58,779 nucleotides of DNA from [Mycobacterium] vasticus (GTDB lineage: Bacteria > Actinomycetota > Actinomycetes > Mycobacteriales > Mycobacteriaceae). The position numbers were made by a program, and so were the translations under genes. Location: positions 4,024,051-4,082,829 of the forward strand of contig NZ_CP084028.1 in NCBI RefSeq assembly GCF_020181595.1, written 5' to 3'. This document shows, piece by piece, positions 16,030-23,850 of the stretch (positions within the stretch are counted from its first letter, which is position 1; every line of letters starts with the position of its first letter). Under the pieces are notes generated by a model. The model was not told the origin of the DNA and did not search any database. It worked only from the letters and a program-made list of their open reading frames with translations.

Positions 16030-17331
16030 TCACCGCGCGGGTGTCAGCCGAATCGGCAGATAAGTGGTGCCCCGAAGTGAGCTGTTGGTTGACCAGGTGG
16101 CCGAACCGGCCGCTGCGATGGCCGAGGCTTGGGAAGTGAGTTCGCGGAGCACCGCCTGGCCCTCCATGCGACTGAGGGTTGCTCCGATGCACATGTGAAC
16201 GCCGTAGCCGAATGCGATGTGATTGCGCGGATTTCGGTCAGCGCGGTAGGTATCGGGATCCTCGAAGACCTCAGGGTCGCGATTGGCCGCGCCGAATGCC
16301 AACAAGAGCCGCGACCCGCTCGGGATAGTCACCTCGCCGACCCTGTAGTCGGTGCGAGTGTAGCGGTACAGGTTTTGGATGGGCGCCGAGTACCGCAGCT
16401 GTTCCTCGACAGCGCTGGGGATCAGGTCGGGATCGTCTCGGATCATGGCGAACTGATCGGGGGCGTGGGCAAGGGTGTCGAACATCCCGCCGATGAGGTT
16501 GGTGGTGGTTTCATTCCCAGCGAATAACAGGAGCATCGCGATGAAGAAGAGCTCGTCGTCGGAGAGCTTGCCGTCCTCGTTGTTATCGACGAGCCGACCC
16601 AGTACGGTATCTGACCCCTTGAGCTTGCCCGAGGCCAACTGATCCTTGAAGTACCGGCGCAGTGCCGCAATCGCCCGAACCCCCTTGAGCCCCTGCCGCA
16701 GCCCGGCGGGGCTCACGCCGGCATTGATGACGCCGACACCGTCTTCGGACCATGATCGGAAGTTCTGGACATCTTCGGGCGGAATCCCGATTATGTGCGC
16801 GATCATTCGGATGGGCAAAGGCACGGCGAGGCGCTCCATAACGTCGCAACCGGGGTTGGCGACGACGTCGGCGACGAGTTCTTTGGCGAGTTGGTCTGCC
16901 ATCCCCTGCCAGTCGCTCATAGCTCCCCTGGTGAACCCGGGTTGAACCTGTTTGCGAAGCCGGGTGTGGTCATCGCCGTCGGTGAGCACCAAGATCGGTG
17001 CCGAGATCTTCATTCGGGTGACGCCCTGGCTACTTGTGACGGCGTCGGTGTCGCGTAGGGCTGCTCGGATGTCTTCGTGTCGGCTCAGAATGAAGGTCGC
17101 ACGTTTGGGGTTGTAGTGCACCCGCCCTCCGGCGTGCAGCGCGCGATAGGCATCGAATGGCTGCGCCGCGGTCGCTGGATCGAGTGGATCGTAATCGGTG
17201 TTTACCGCACCGGTCCATCCTGCATAGCCACGGCGCCGGACCCGTACGGCCGCAGCAATGTTCATTCCGACAGCCGCCACCACCGGTGCCCCGATTTGCC
17301 GCACCGCGCTATCCGAGCGCCATCTACTCAT
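16030..17331 (-). CDS. Cytochrome P450
   Basis: A soluble bacterial P450 of 433 residues, likely a hydroxylase that needs a separate ferredoxin and reductase. The I-helix reads FAGNETTTN with the O2-activating acid/Thr pair, the ExxR motif is EEQLR, and the haem loop is FGYGVHMCIGATLSR with the axial Cys. An N-terminal hydrophobic stretch (APVVAAVGMNIAAAV) precedes the catalytic body and is longer than in most soluble family members, so the true start could be further downstream. An IS1380-family element ends 16 bp upstream of the ATG, which separates the gene from its original promoter. Confidence 0.92.
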   Translation of the reverse strand: MSRWRSDSAVRQIGAPVVAAVGMNIAAAVRVRRRGYAGWTGAVNTDYDPLDPATAAQPFDAYRALHAGGRVHYNPKRATFILSRHEDIRAALRDTDAVTSSQGVTRMKISAPILVLTDGDDHTRLRKQVQPGFTRGAMSDWQGMADQLAKELVADVVANPGCDVMERLAVPLPIRMIAHIIGIPPEDVQNFRSWSEDGVGVINAGVSPAGLRQGLKGVRAIAALRRYFKDQLASGKLKGSDTVLGRLVDNNEDGKLSDDELFFIAMLLLFAGNETTTNLIGGMFDTLAHAPDQFAMIRDDPDLIPSAVEEQLRYSAPIQNLYRYTRTDYRVGEVTIPSGSRLLLAFGAANRDPEVFEDPDTYRADRNPRNHIAFGYGVHMCIGATLSRMEGQAVLRELTSQASAIAAAGSATWSTNSSLRGTTYLPIRLTPAR

Positions 17332-17347
17332 CGGTAGTCCCCGCTAA

Positions 17348-17365
17348 CCTCGATTTTTCGTAGGA
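17348..17365 (+). repeat. Left terminal inverted repeat of the IS1380-family element
   Basis: Sequence CCTCGATTTTTCGTAGGA. Fourteen of 18 positions match the reverse complement of the right end, including the core GATTTTTCGT. Confidence 0.7.
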
Positions 17366-17517
17366 CTTGATGTGGGCCGGGTCTGGTGCTGGATTGTGTT
17401 GTCCGGTGGTGGTTTTGCGTGGTGGGCGTGGCCGGTCGGCCCGTGTCGCCGGGTTGGGCGGGCGTCCTTTGGGGCCGTTGGCCTTTCGTCGTCGATGGGG
17501 CTGGTGAGGTCAGCCGG

Positions 17518-18972
17518 TTAGGTGAAGGCTGAGCGGATGCGTTGCCAGGCGGTGGCGATGGCGCTGGCCCAACGCCAGGTGGTGTCGATGCGCAGTCGCA
17601 GTTGGCGGGCTGAGCGGGTGATGCGGGCTGCGACGTGCAGGACTCGGTAGCGGAATGTGGCGATTTCGGCGCGGGCCAGGCCGGGTTGGTCGCCGAAGCC
17701 GATGAGTTTGGCCCAGGTGACCAGGTCAGCGGCGGCCAGCGCGACTTCTAGCCAGGCGGCATTGGCCCAAAAAGAGTGGCACGGCAGGTTGCGTAGCCCG
17801 GTGGCTTTGAGTTCACGGATGCGGTCTTCGACGCGGGCGTGCTGACGGTGCCGCAACTCCAGACCGGCGACTTGGCCGGCGATGGCGCCGGGTTCGGTGT
17901 CGGTGATGAACGCGGTGACGCGCATGCCGTCGGCGTCGGTGAACCGCAACTGCGCTCCCGGGTGGGGTCGTTCTTTGCGCAGGATCAGCCGGGTTCCCGG
18001 TGGCCAGGAGGCAAGGTTGACCAGGTCGGTGGCTTCGGCGACCCAGGCGCCCTCACGGATGCCACCAGCGGTGTCGATCGCCGGGTACCAGCAATCACCA
18101 AGGTTGAGGGTGTCCACGGCGTCTTGCACCCGCGCATCAACGGGGTAGCCGAAGGAAAACCCCACTGCCGCGGCTCGGCAGGCATCAGCGAAGCCGTGGG
18201 TGGCTCCGGCGGTGTCACTGCGGATCAGGACCCGGGGTGTGCTCGCCTCGCTGGGATGGGCAGGGTCAGGTCGCCACCGCGCGGGCAGCGCTGCCAAGGC
18301 CCGGTCCAGCAAGATGATGTGGTCAGAGGCGGTGTTGGAGCCGGCGTTGCCGTTGCGCAGCATCCCGGCCAGGGCTTCCCCGCCGGAGATCTCGGGGCGG
18401 TCCAAAAACGCCAGCAGCGGGTGATAGCCGAACGTCTTCTTCCAGGTGCAGGCGGCGCCGACCTTGTTGTCGGAGTGGTCCAGGGTCAGCGTGGCATCGA
18501 CGTCGATGTGCAGCCAGCCCTCGCTGCCAGGCGCGGCGCCGGCCTGCCACACCGCGGCCCGCGCGCTGGCCCTCGCCGCCCAGATCCGCGGCAGATGTGC
18601 GGCATCGATACGTTCATCGACCAGTCGCCACATCGTGGTGGTTGAGGCTTTCAGACCAAAGACATGCTCACGATCGCCGCAGCGTTGTCCGACCCCGTCG
18701 ATGCAGTCCGCCCCATCAGCGACCGCGGCGGCCAGATCAGCGAAGACATCACCGGGAGCGTGGCGCCAAGGACCGCGGTAGGTATCGGCCAACGCGGCGG
18801 TGACCAGCGCCGATAGGCCGGTGTGGTCGGCCAACTCACGCAGCAGGCCCATCCCCGCATGCGACACGACACCCTGGCCGTCCGCGGAAACTTTCACCCT
18901 CGATCGGCCCGCGATAGTGTTCACCTGCGAAGTGCCTTCCCGTAGGAATGGTTGAACCGTAGACAAGTCCAA
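17518..18972 (-). CDS. IS1380 family transposase
   Basis: A DDE-type transposase of about 484 residues that cuts and joins the IS ends. Recognisable parts are HIDVDATLTLDHSDNK with a catalytic Asp, TWKKTFGYHPLLAF, the RSDTAGATHGF segment with a further Asp, and the C-terminal region HARVEDRIRELKATGLRNLP with the Glu. These fit IS1380-family enzymes in order and spacing. A TTG at 18972 preceded by AAGGG is the longest start; the GTG at 18924 (VNTIAGRSR) is a shorter choice. The reading frame is uninterrupted, so the element may still be active. Confidence 0.93.
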   Translation of the reverse strand: MDLSTVQPFLREGTSQVNTIAGRSRVKVSADGQGVVSHAGMGLLRELADHTGLSALVTAALADTYRGPWRHAPGDVFADLAAAVADGADCIDGVGQRCGDREHVFGLKASTTTMWRLVDERIDAAHLPRIWAARASARAAVWQAGAAPGSEGWLHIDVDATLTLDHSDNKVGAACTWKKTFGYHPLLAFLDRPEISGGEALAGMLRNGNAGSNTASDHIILLDRALAALPARWRPDPAHPSEASTPRVLIRSDTAGATHGFADACRAAAVGFSFGYPVDARVQDAVDTLNLGDCWYPAIDTAGGIREGAWVAEATDLVNLASWPPGTRLILRKERPHPGAQLRFTDADGMRVTAFITDTEPGAIAGQVAGLELRHRQHARVEDRIRELKATGLRNLPCHSFWANAAWLEVALAAADLVTWAKLIGFGDQPGLARAEIATFRYRVLHVAARITRSARQLRLRIDTTWRWASAIATAWQRIRSAFT

Positions 18973-19026
18973 TTATCCCTTGCAGGACAGGCACTTTCGC
19001 CTATCTACACGCCCCTACCGGCAGCA

Positions 19027-19044
19027 ATCCACGAAAAATCCGGG
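19027..19044 (-). repeat. Right terminal inverted repeat of the IS1380-family element
   Basis: On the minus strand it reads CCCGGATTTTTCGTGGAT and pairs with the left end through the shared core GATTTTTCGT. It is followed by CTAG. Confidence 0.7.
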
Positions 19045-19091
19045 CTAGCCGAACTGGATGGCCGCATTCATCATGAGCGCGAACTGATCCT

Positions 19092-19634
19092 ATGAGTACA
19101 CGGATCATCGGCCTGTTGCTGGCAGCCGGCGCTGGCCGCCGATACGGTCAACCCAAAGTGTTGGTGGACAATTGGTTGTACGTGGCGGTAGACGCGCTGT
19201 TCGGGGGCGGCTGCGACGAAGTGGCGGTGCTGCTCGGCGCAGCAGTGGTCGCGGTGCCGTCCGGCGCAAGCACCGTCACGGTGGCGGACTGGAACCAGGG
19301 TTTGAGCGCCTCGGTCCGTGCCGGGTTGGCGTACGCCGGCCAGATCGCGGCCGACTACGCCGTACTGCACGTCGTCGACACTCCCGACGTGGGCGATGCA
19401 GTGGTCGCGCGGGTAGTACAGCGTGCGGTGGCATCGGATAGCGGTCTTGCGCGGGCCTGCTTCGCCGAATGTCCCGGCCATCCGGTTGTCATCGCCCGCC
19501 GGCATTGGCCCGCCGTGATGGTGGGGCTAACCGGAGACGAAGGCGCAGGTTCGTATCTACGCAATGCATCCGGGCTACAGCTGGTCGAGTGCGGCGATCT
19601 CGCCAGCGGCCGGGATTTCGATTCCTATCGATAG
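19092..19634 (+). CDS. MocA/MobA-like nucleotidyltransferase (molybdenum cofactor type)
   Basis: A 180-residue NTP-transferase fold protein. The nucleotide-binding signature LLLAAGAGRRYGQPK is at residues 8-22; LHVVDTPDVG holds the metal-binding region and CFAECPGHPVVI lies further on. It resembles MocA, which transfers CMP to molybdopterin for xanthine/CO dehydrogenase-type enzymes. No molybdoenzyme gene is visible in the window, and the gene begins only 48 bp after the IS right end. It therefore looks like an orphan left by rearrangement. The product could still act in trans. Confidence 0.8.
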   Translation: MSTRIIGLLLAAGAGRRYGQPKVLVDNWLYVAVDALFGGGCDEVAVLLGAAVVAVPSGASTVTVADWNQGLSASVRAGLAYAGQIAADYAVLHVVDTPDVGDAVVARVVQRAVASDSGLARACFAECPGHPVVIARRHWPAVMVGLTGDEGAGSYLRNASGLQLVECGDLASGRDFDSYR

Positions 19635-19940
19635 ATCGGTCCGGCGTTCGGCTGAAACACGCTGCCGGATCACGACGATCGTGACGGAATGCGAGCCTGC
19701 GAAGATCTTGGAGCTCGACCGCATCGTCTCGTCGTACGACGGGGCTCCGACCGCCATGAACATTGCCAGCAACTCAGCCGGACCCGATGCGGCTCCCGAT
19801 GTACCGCTCCAATCGATGACGCACTATCTCATCGATGGGATCTCGCGCGCCGTCTGAAGCTGCCAAGAGGGTTTCCGGTAGAGCCCCTCGTAATGGCACA
19901 ACTGGACCAGAAAACCGGTCCCTCTCAAAAGATTAGGACT
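19635..19940. other. 306-bp region with only a weak small reading frame
   Basis: A GTG-initiated 58-codon frame (19681-19857, + strand) has plausible codon use but no ribosome site and no recognised homology. It may be a gene remnant. No promoter or RNA element was identified. Confidence 0.4.
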
Positions 19941-20522
19941 TCACTCAGATCCCAGCCGGCCACGCAAGCCTTGGATGATGGTGTCTACACCGAAGGTAAA
20001 GAAGTCCTGACCACGAAGCTTCGGCAGCTCGGTCTGGAGGGTTCGCATACTCTCTGGGACCGCGGACGGACTTTCGTCGATCTCACCCGCGTGCATCACA
20101 ACCTGGTACCGACCGAACAGGTAGGTGTGGATCATCGCGTATGCCAGGAGTACATCCCGTTCTGAGAAGCCTGCGCTTTGCAGAATATCCATGACGCCGG
20201 CCATAACGCGGTAGTCCGTGCTGAGCATGCGTTCCAGCAGGATCTCGGCAATACCGGTGTGGTGTCGCATGCGATCATCGATACCGCTGATCAGTTCGCG
20301 CAGGCGAGCATCCCATGGGCCGGAATCAGCTGGGGGAATAGGTACTTCCGCGAGCACCTTCCGGGCGACCAGATCCAGCAGAGCCTGCTTGTCGGTGACG
20401 TAGCGGTAGGTGGCCATCGTGGATCGTCCCAATTCGGCCGAGAGCCGGCGCATCGACAAAGCGTTGACGCCTTCTGTCCGGATCACCGAAAGTGCCGCGC
20501 CGACGATCTCTTCCTCGGTCAT
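19941..20522 (-). CDS. TetR/AcrR family transcriptional regulator
   Basis: A 193-residue TetR repressor. The HTH region includes GAALSVIRTEGVNALSMRRLSAELG and STMATYRYVTDKQALLDLV. The C-terminal helical domain has the long amphipathic segments typical of ligand-binding TetR proteins. An in-frame TGA upstream with no ATG/GTG/TTG before 20522 fixes the start, although the sequence just upstream (PPGRRGKAPS) looks TetR-like. It is divergent from the amidohydrolase/aldolase operon (20928 onward) and probably represses it. Confidence 0.87.
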   Translation of the reverse strand: MTEEEIVGAALSVIRTEGVNALSMRRLSAELGRSTMATYRYVTDKQALLDLVARKVLAEVPIPPADSGPWDARLRELISGIDDRMRHHTGIAEILLERMLSTDYRVMAGVMDILQSAGFSERDVLLAYAMIHTYLFGRYQVVMHAGEIDESPSAVPESMRTLQTELPKLRGQDFFTFGVDTIIQGLRGRLGSE

Positions 20523-20613
20523 CGACGGCGCCTTGCCGCGACGTCCGGGCGGCCGGATCGGGTCGAAGTTGGCGTCAGTTATGGCCGGGTCCCTTCAGTG
20601 CGATCGTCTGATT

Positions 20614-20775
20614 CTAAGAGATTCGGTCCAGCACTAGCAGAGCACCCAGATCACGACGCGGTGCGCGGTCGTCCCACGTCCACGTCGAGCGCATCAACGC
20701 ATACACGGTCTCGGGAGTCAGGAATTCGCCGAAACCGGCCAGGCCGAGTTGGTTCGTTGCAGCCAAGCTCGTCAC
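20614..20775 (-). CDS. Small hypothetical protein (53 aa)
   Basis: A GTG-initiated frame with AAAGGA 7 nt upstream encodes 53 residues starting TSLAATNQLGLAGFG and ending LLVLDRIS. It has no signal peptide, membrane segment or recognised domain. Codon usage is like the neighbours. It lies between the divergent TetR and amidohydrolase genes and could be a small regulator-linked protein or chance coding. Not recognised. Confidence 0.4.
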   Translation of the reverse strand: MTSLAATNQLGLAGFGEFLTPETVYALMRSTWTWDDRAPRRDLGALLVLDRIS

Positions 20776-20853
20776 CGCGGTGTCCTTTCGTGAATGACGT
20801 TGGCGTCCAGCGAAAAACGATGTTCGGAAGTACTGCAACTTGTTATTGCGTAC

Positions 20854-20863
20854 AGTGTACACT
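20854..20863. promoter_or_regulatory. 10-bp palindrome AGTGTACACT (operator candidate)
   Basis: A perfect palindrome 65 bp before the amidohydrolase ATG, in the region between the divergent TetR gene and its presumed target operon. GTACAGTGTAC gives an overlapping partial repeat. Confidence 0.4.
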
Positions 20864-20927
20864 AATCTGGTGATCGCAGCCGGACGCCGTACGGATGCGC
20901 GAACAGTCGATTCGAGGAGACGCGAGA

Positions 20928-22085
20928 ATGATGGCTACTGTTTCACCCGCTCAGCTGGAGGGCGTTTCTGGAACTCAGGACAAGATCTGGGCGCATTCGG
21001 GGGATTCGCACGTGATGGAGCCCGACGATGTGTGGACCGCGCGTCTGCCCAAGGCCCTGGCTGACCGGGCGCCCCGCACCGAGCGCGGCGAGAAGTACGA
21101 GGTCATCTACGTCGACGGCAAGCAAAAGACGCGACATTTGAACGACTTCGTCGATGCGATGCGCCCGCCGGGAGTCTTGGACCTCGACATCCGTTTGCAG
21201 GACCTGGAACAGGAAGGCGTCCGGTGCCAGCTGGCGTTCCCGTCGGTCGGATTCTGGAGCGTCGATATCGAGGACCCCGAGCTCTCGGTGGCAGTCGCAC
21301 GTGGATGGAACGAATGGTCCCGTGACGATTACATGGGGCGACAGAACCGAATCTTTACGCCGGCGATCTTACCGCTCGCCGACATCGCGGACACCGTGCG
21401 CGAACTGGAGTGGGCTGCGGAGAATGGATTCCAATCGGTGTTCCTGCCCTGCGGCATGCCGGCAGAGAAGGACTGGGGCCTTGATGTGTGGACGCCGTTA
21501 TGGGATGCGGCGGTTGCCAATGGCATGGTGCTCGCGTATCACATCGGCACGGGTACCGACACCGTCGTTTACCGAGGCCCAGGAGGGGCGGTGGTGAACT
21601 ATATGGAGACCACGTATCCGGGCATGCGGGTGGTGTCGCATCTGGTCGCCGGTGGTGCGCTCGATCGCCGCCCGGACCTCAAAGTCCTGGTGGCTGAGGG
21701 GGGCGCCGGCTGGGTGCCAGCGATCGGCGACCGGATGGATGAGGCCTACCGCCAGCACGGCATGTTCGTGCGACCTCGATTGGACCGTCTGCCTAGTGAG
21801 ATCGTGCGCAGCCAGGTCTACACCTCATTTCAGCACGACATCAGCGCCGTTCAGGTCATCGAGGACACGAACTACTACAACGTGATGTGGGGTGACGACT
21901 ACCCGCACCTGGAAGGCACGTACGGGCACACCCAGCAGACACTGCACCAGATCTTCGACACCGTGGATCCGAGAATCAAGGACCGAGTACTGCGGGGCAC
22001 CTTCGAAGAGCTGTTCAAGGTTCCATCCGATGAGGATCTCAGCCAGGTGACGGTTAAGGCTGGAACAGATTCCGATGGCCAATGA
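20928..22085 (+). CDS. Amidohydrolase family protein (amidohydrolase_2 / ACMSD-like)
   Basis: A 385-residue TIM-barrel metal-dependent hydrolase or decarboxylase. DSHVMEPDDVW holds the N-terminal metal-binding region, although the first ligand pattern is D-x-H. YHIGTGTD and HLVAGGALDRRP carry barrel histidines, and WGDDYPHLEGTY carries the C-terminal Asp. Members include ACMSD- and resorcylate-decarboxylase-like enzymes, often acting on C-C bonds. GAGGAGA lies 7 nt before the ATG at 20928. It overlaps the DUF35 gene by ATGA and is the first gene of the operon that also encodes an Ltp2-like aldolase and CoA ligases. Confidence 0.9.
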   Translation: MMATVSPAQLEGVSGTQDKIWAHSGDSHVMEPDDVWTARLPKALADRAPRTERGEKYEVIYVDGKQKTRHLNDFVDAMRPPGVLDLDIRLQDLEQEGVRCQLAFPSVGFWSVDIEDPELSVAVARGWNEWSRDDYMGRQNRIFTPAILPLADIADTVRELEWAAENGFQSVFLPCGMPAEKDWGLDVWTPLWDAAVANGMVLAYHIGTGTDTVVYRGPGGAVVNYMETTYPGMRVVSHLVAGGALDRRPDLKVLVAEGGAGWVPAIGDRMDEAYRQHGMFVRPRLDRLPSEIVRSQVYTSFQHDISAVQVIEDTNYYNVMWGDDYPHLEGTYGHTQQTLHQIFDTVDPRIKDRVLRGTFEELFKVPSDEDLSQVTVKAGTDSDGQ

Positions 22086-22561
22086 ACAAGCCTGTGACTG
22101 AAGGGCCTTCCATTGACATCGATGACGACGAATTGGTCCGACGCTTTCCGGGCGAACCGATCACTCACGACAACGCCGGCCATTACCGGGGTCGGTTGCG
22201 GCGCGAACTGTTGCTCAATCGGTGCTGCCGTTGTGGCACCTGGCATCAGCCCCACAAACCGGTCTGTCCGGCCTGCTGGTCCGGTGCTGTCGTGCCCACT
22301 CCCGTGGCCGGCACCGGCACGATTCATCTGGCGATCTTCCTGCACCAGGGTCCTCCGGCCGAAGGTGTTGACTACCGAACTCCTTACCCGGTGGTAACGG
22401 TCGAACTGGACGAGCAGGCCGGCTTGCGATTCACCAGTACCGTGGCCGACGCAGACAATGACCAGATCATCATTGGGCGCCGGGTGGCACTGGCCTGGCG
22501 CACGCGCCACGGTAGCCCCCTCCCGGTCTTCACACTCGTGGAAGAGGCGGCCCCGAGATGA
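22082..22561 (+). CDS. DUF35/OB-fold Zn-ribbon protein (acyl-CoA-binding partner of thiolase-like aldolase)
   Basis: A 159-residue protein with a rubredoxin-like Zn ribbon, C48-x2-C51 and C62-x2-C65, followed by an OB-fold (GTGTIHLAIFLHQG to FTLVEE). DUF35 proteins form complexes with non-catalytic-looking thiolases. In steroid side-chain degradation the DUF35 part of ChsH2 binds Ltp2 to make a retro-aldolase. The gene overlaps both neighbours by ATGA, including the thiolase-like gene directly downstream, which supports a stoichiometric complex. An alternative role in polyketide-type or acetone-carboxylase-like chemistry cannot be excluded. Confidence 0.88.
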   Translation: MNKPVTEGPSIDIDDDELVRRFPGEPITHDNAGHYRGRLRRELLLNRCCRCGTWHQPHKPVCPACWSGAVVPTPVAGTGTIHLAIFLHQGPPAEGVDYRTPYPVVTVELDEQAGLRFTSTVADADNDQIIIGRRVALAWRTRHGSPLPVFTLVEEAAPR

Positions 22562-23724
22562 ACCGAAACCCGCTCAGGGACAACGTGGCGATCGCCGCCG
22601 CGGCCAGTACGGGCTTCATTGCCCGTAACAGCGGGCGCAGTCAGACCGCGTTGGCAGCCCATGCCTGCATCGGTGTTCTGCGGCAAGCAGGTCTGAAGGC
22701 GGAGGATGTCGACGGATTGTGTGGATCCTGGCCGTCAGCGGCGGAACTCCAGTCGGCGCTGGGAATCCCGCGCGTCACGTGGTCGGCGAATCCGCCGATC
22801 CCGTTCGGCAATCACATCGCTGCGGCGGCATCGGCTGTCTTCAGTGGGCTGGCTAATGTGGTGCTCGTCTACCACGCGGCCTACCGGCTGCCGTGGAACA
22901 CTTCGTCATCGCTGAAGGATCCGTTTCGGCGTATCGCCACACCGGGTCTCACGGAACCGAAGGCAGGACCGGAGAACATTGCCGGTGCCGTGGGTTATGC
23001 CGCGTGGGCATCGCGATATGCACACGAGTACTCAGTGCCCAAGGAGGACTTCGGACTGGTGGCCGTCAGCGACCGGGCCAACGCCTTGGACAACCCGCTG
23101 GCAGCGATACGGACTCCGATGACCATGCCGGACTACCTTGACGCCCGCATCATTCGCTGGCCGCTCGGGTTGCTGGATATGGACATCGCCGTGGATGGTG
23201 CGGACGCCTTCCTCATCACTACAGCCGAGCGAGCCCGCGATATGGCACTGCCGGCCGTCCTCATCGACGCCGTTGTGCTCGGCCAATCGGGTCATAACGA
23301 AGAAGATCAGATCGTCGGCCTGGAACATCACGGACAGCACATCGTGATCGACGAGCTGCGAAGGAAGAGCGCGTTCTGGATCGACGACGTCGATGTCTAC
23401 TTCCCGTACGACGGCTTCACGGTGCTCGCGCTCAATTGGATCGAAAACGCCGGGTGGTGTGGGCGTGGCGAGGCCGGTGCCTTCCTGCGGCAGCACTGGG
23501 ATGAGAGCACCGGTCGGGTGCGTATCAACGGACGGATAGCCATGAATCCGCATGGCGGGTCATTGTCCGAGGGCGCCACCCAGGGATCGGGCCACGTTCG
23601 GGAGGCGGTGCATCAGCTGCAAGGTTTGGCCGGGTCCCGGCAGGTTCCCGAAGCGCGCAGGGCATTGCTGACACCCGGCGGTTTCTTCTTCAACGCTCAG
23701 GGCATCACCCTTCGGCGCGAGTAG
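22558..23724 (+). CDS. Thiolase-fold lipid-transfer/aldolase protein (Ltp2/SCP-x-like)
   Basis: A 388-residue thiolase superfamily protein. The N-terminal half reads IAAAASTGFIARNSGRSQ and the C-terminal half ends with the conserved NPHGGSLSEGAT and HQLQGLAGSRQVP. The nucleophilic Cys region of a true thiolase is not evident; the corresponding region around SANPPIPFGNHIAAAASAV lacks a Cys. This fits Ltp2-type proteins that with a DUF35 partner cleave a beta-hydroxyacyl-CoA by retro-aldol reaction. It overlaps the DUF35 gene by ATGA. The substrate is probably a branched or cyclic side-chain CoA ester. Confidence 0.87.
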   Translation: MNRNPLRDNVAIAAAASTGFIARNSGRSQTALAAHACIGVLRQAGLKAEDVDGLCGSWPSAAELQSALGIPRVTWSANPPIPFGNHIAAAASAVFSGLANVVLVYHAAYRLPWNTSSSLKDPFRRIATPGLTEPKAGPENIAGAVGYAAWASRYAHEYSVPKEDFGLVAVSDRANALDNPLAAIRTPMTMPDYLDARIIRWPLGLLDMDIAVDGADAFLITTAERARDMALPAVLIDAVVLGQSGHNEEDQIVGLEHHGQHIVIDELRRKSAFWIDDVDVYFPYDGFTVLALNWIENAGWCGRGEAGAFLRQHWDESTGRVRINGRIAMNPHGGSLSEGATQGSGHVREAVHQLQGLAGSRQVPEARRALLTPGGFFFNAQGITLRRE

Positions 23725-23850
23725 CTCAGCGAAAGGCTGGTTTTCGTCAAAGGGGCTGCCAGAGTGTGGTGTTCGACACAGTTCAAGCACTAAATTCACT
23801 GGATGCAGTGGCGGATCCCGCGCTGTGGCAGCTCACGGAAAAGGCAACGG

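Larger units (their letters stand above)
17348..19044. mobile_element. IS1380-family insertion sequence (about 1.7 kb)
   Basis: One transposase fills most of the element. The ends form an imperfect inverted repeat: left CCTCGATTTTTCGTAGGA (17348-17365), right (reverse complement) CCCGGATTTTTCGTGGAT. The flanks are CTAA (17344-17347) and CTAG (19045-19048), close to a 4-bp target duplication with one mismatch. Length, CC ends and one long transposase gene fit IS1380. It appears intact. It sits between the P450 and the MocA-like gene, pointing its transposase towards the P450. Confidence 0.8.

Noticed and set aside
19681..19857. 58-codon GTG frame after the MocA-like gene
   Set aside because: Plausible codon use but no ribosome site or family; kept only as a possible remnant.
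19903..19926. Rho-independent terminator around GGACC...GGTCC
   Set aside because: Only a 5-bp stem and no T-tract; too weak to call.
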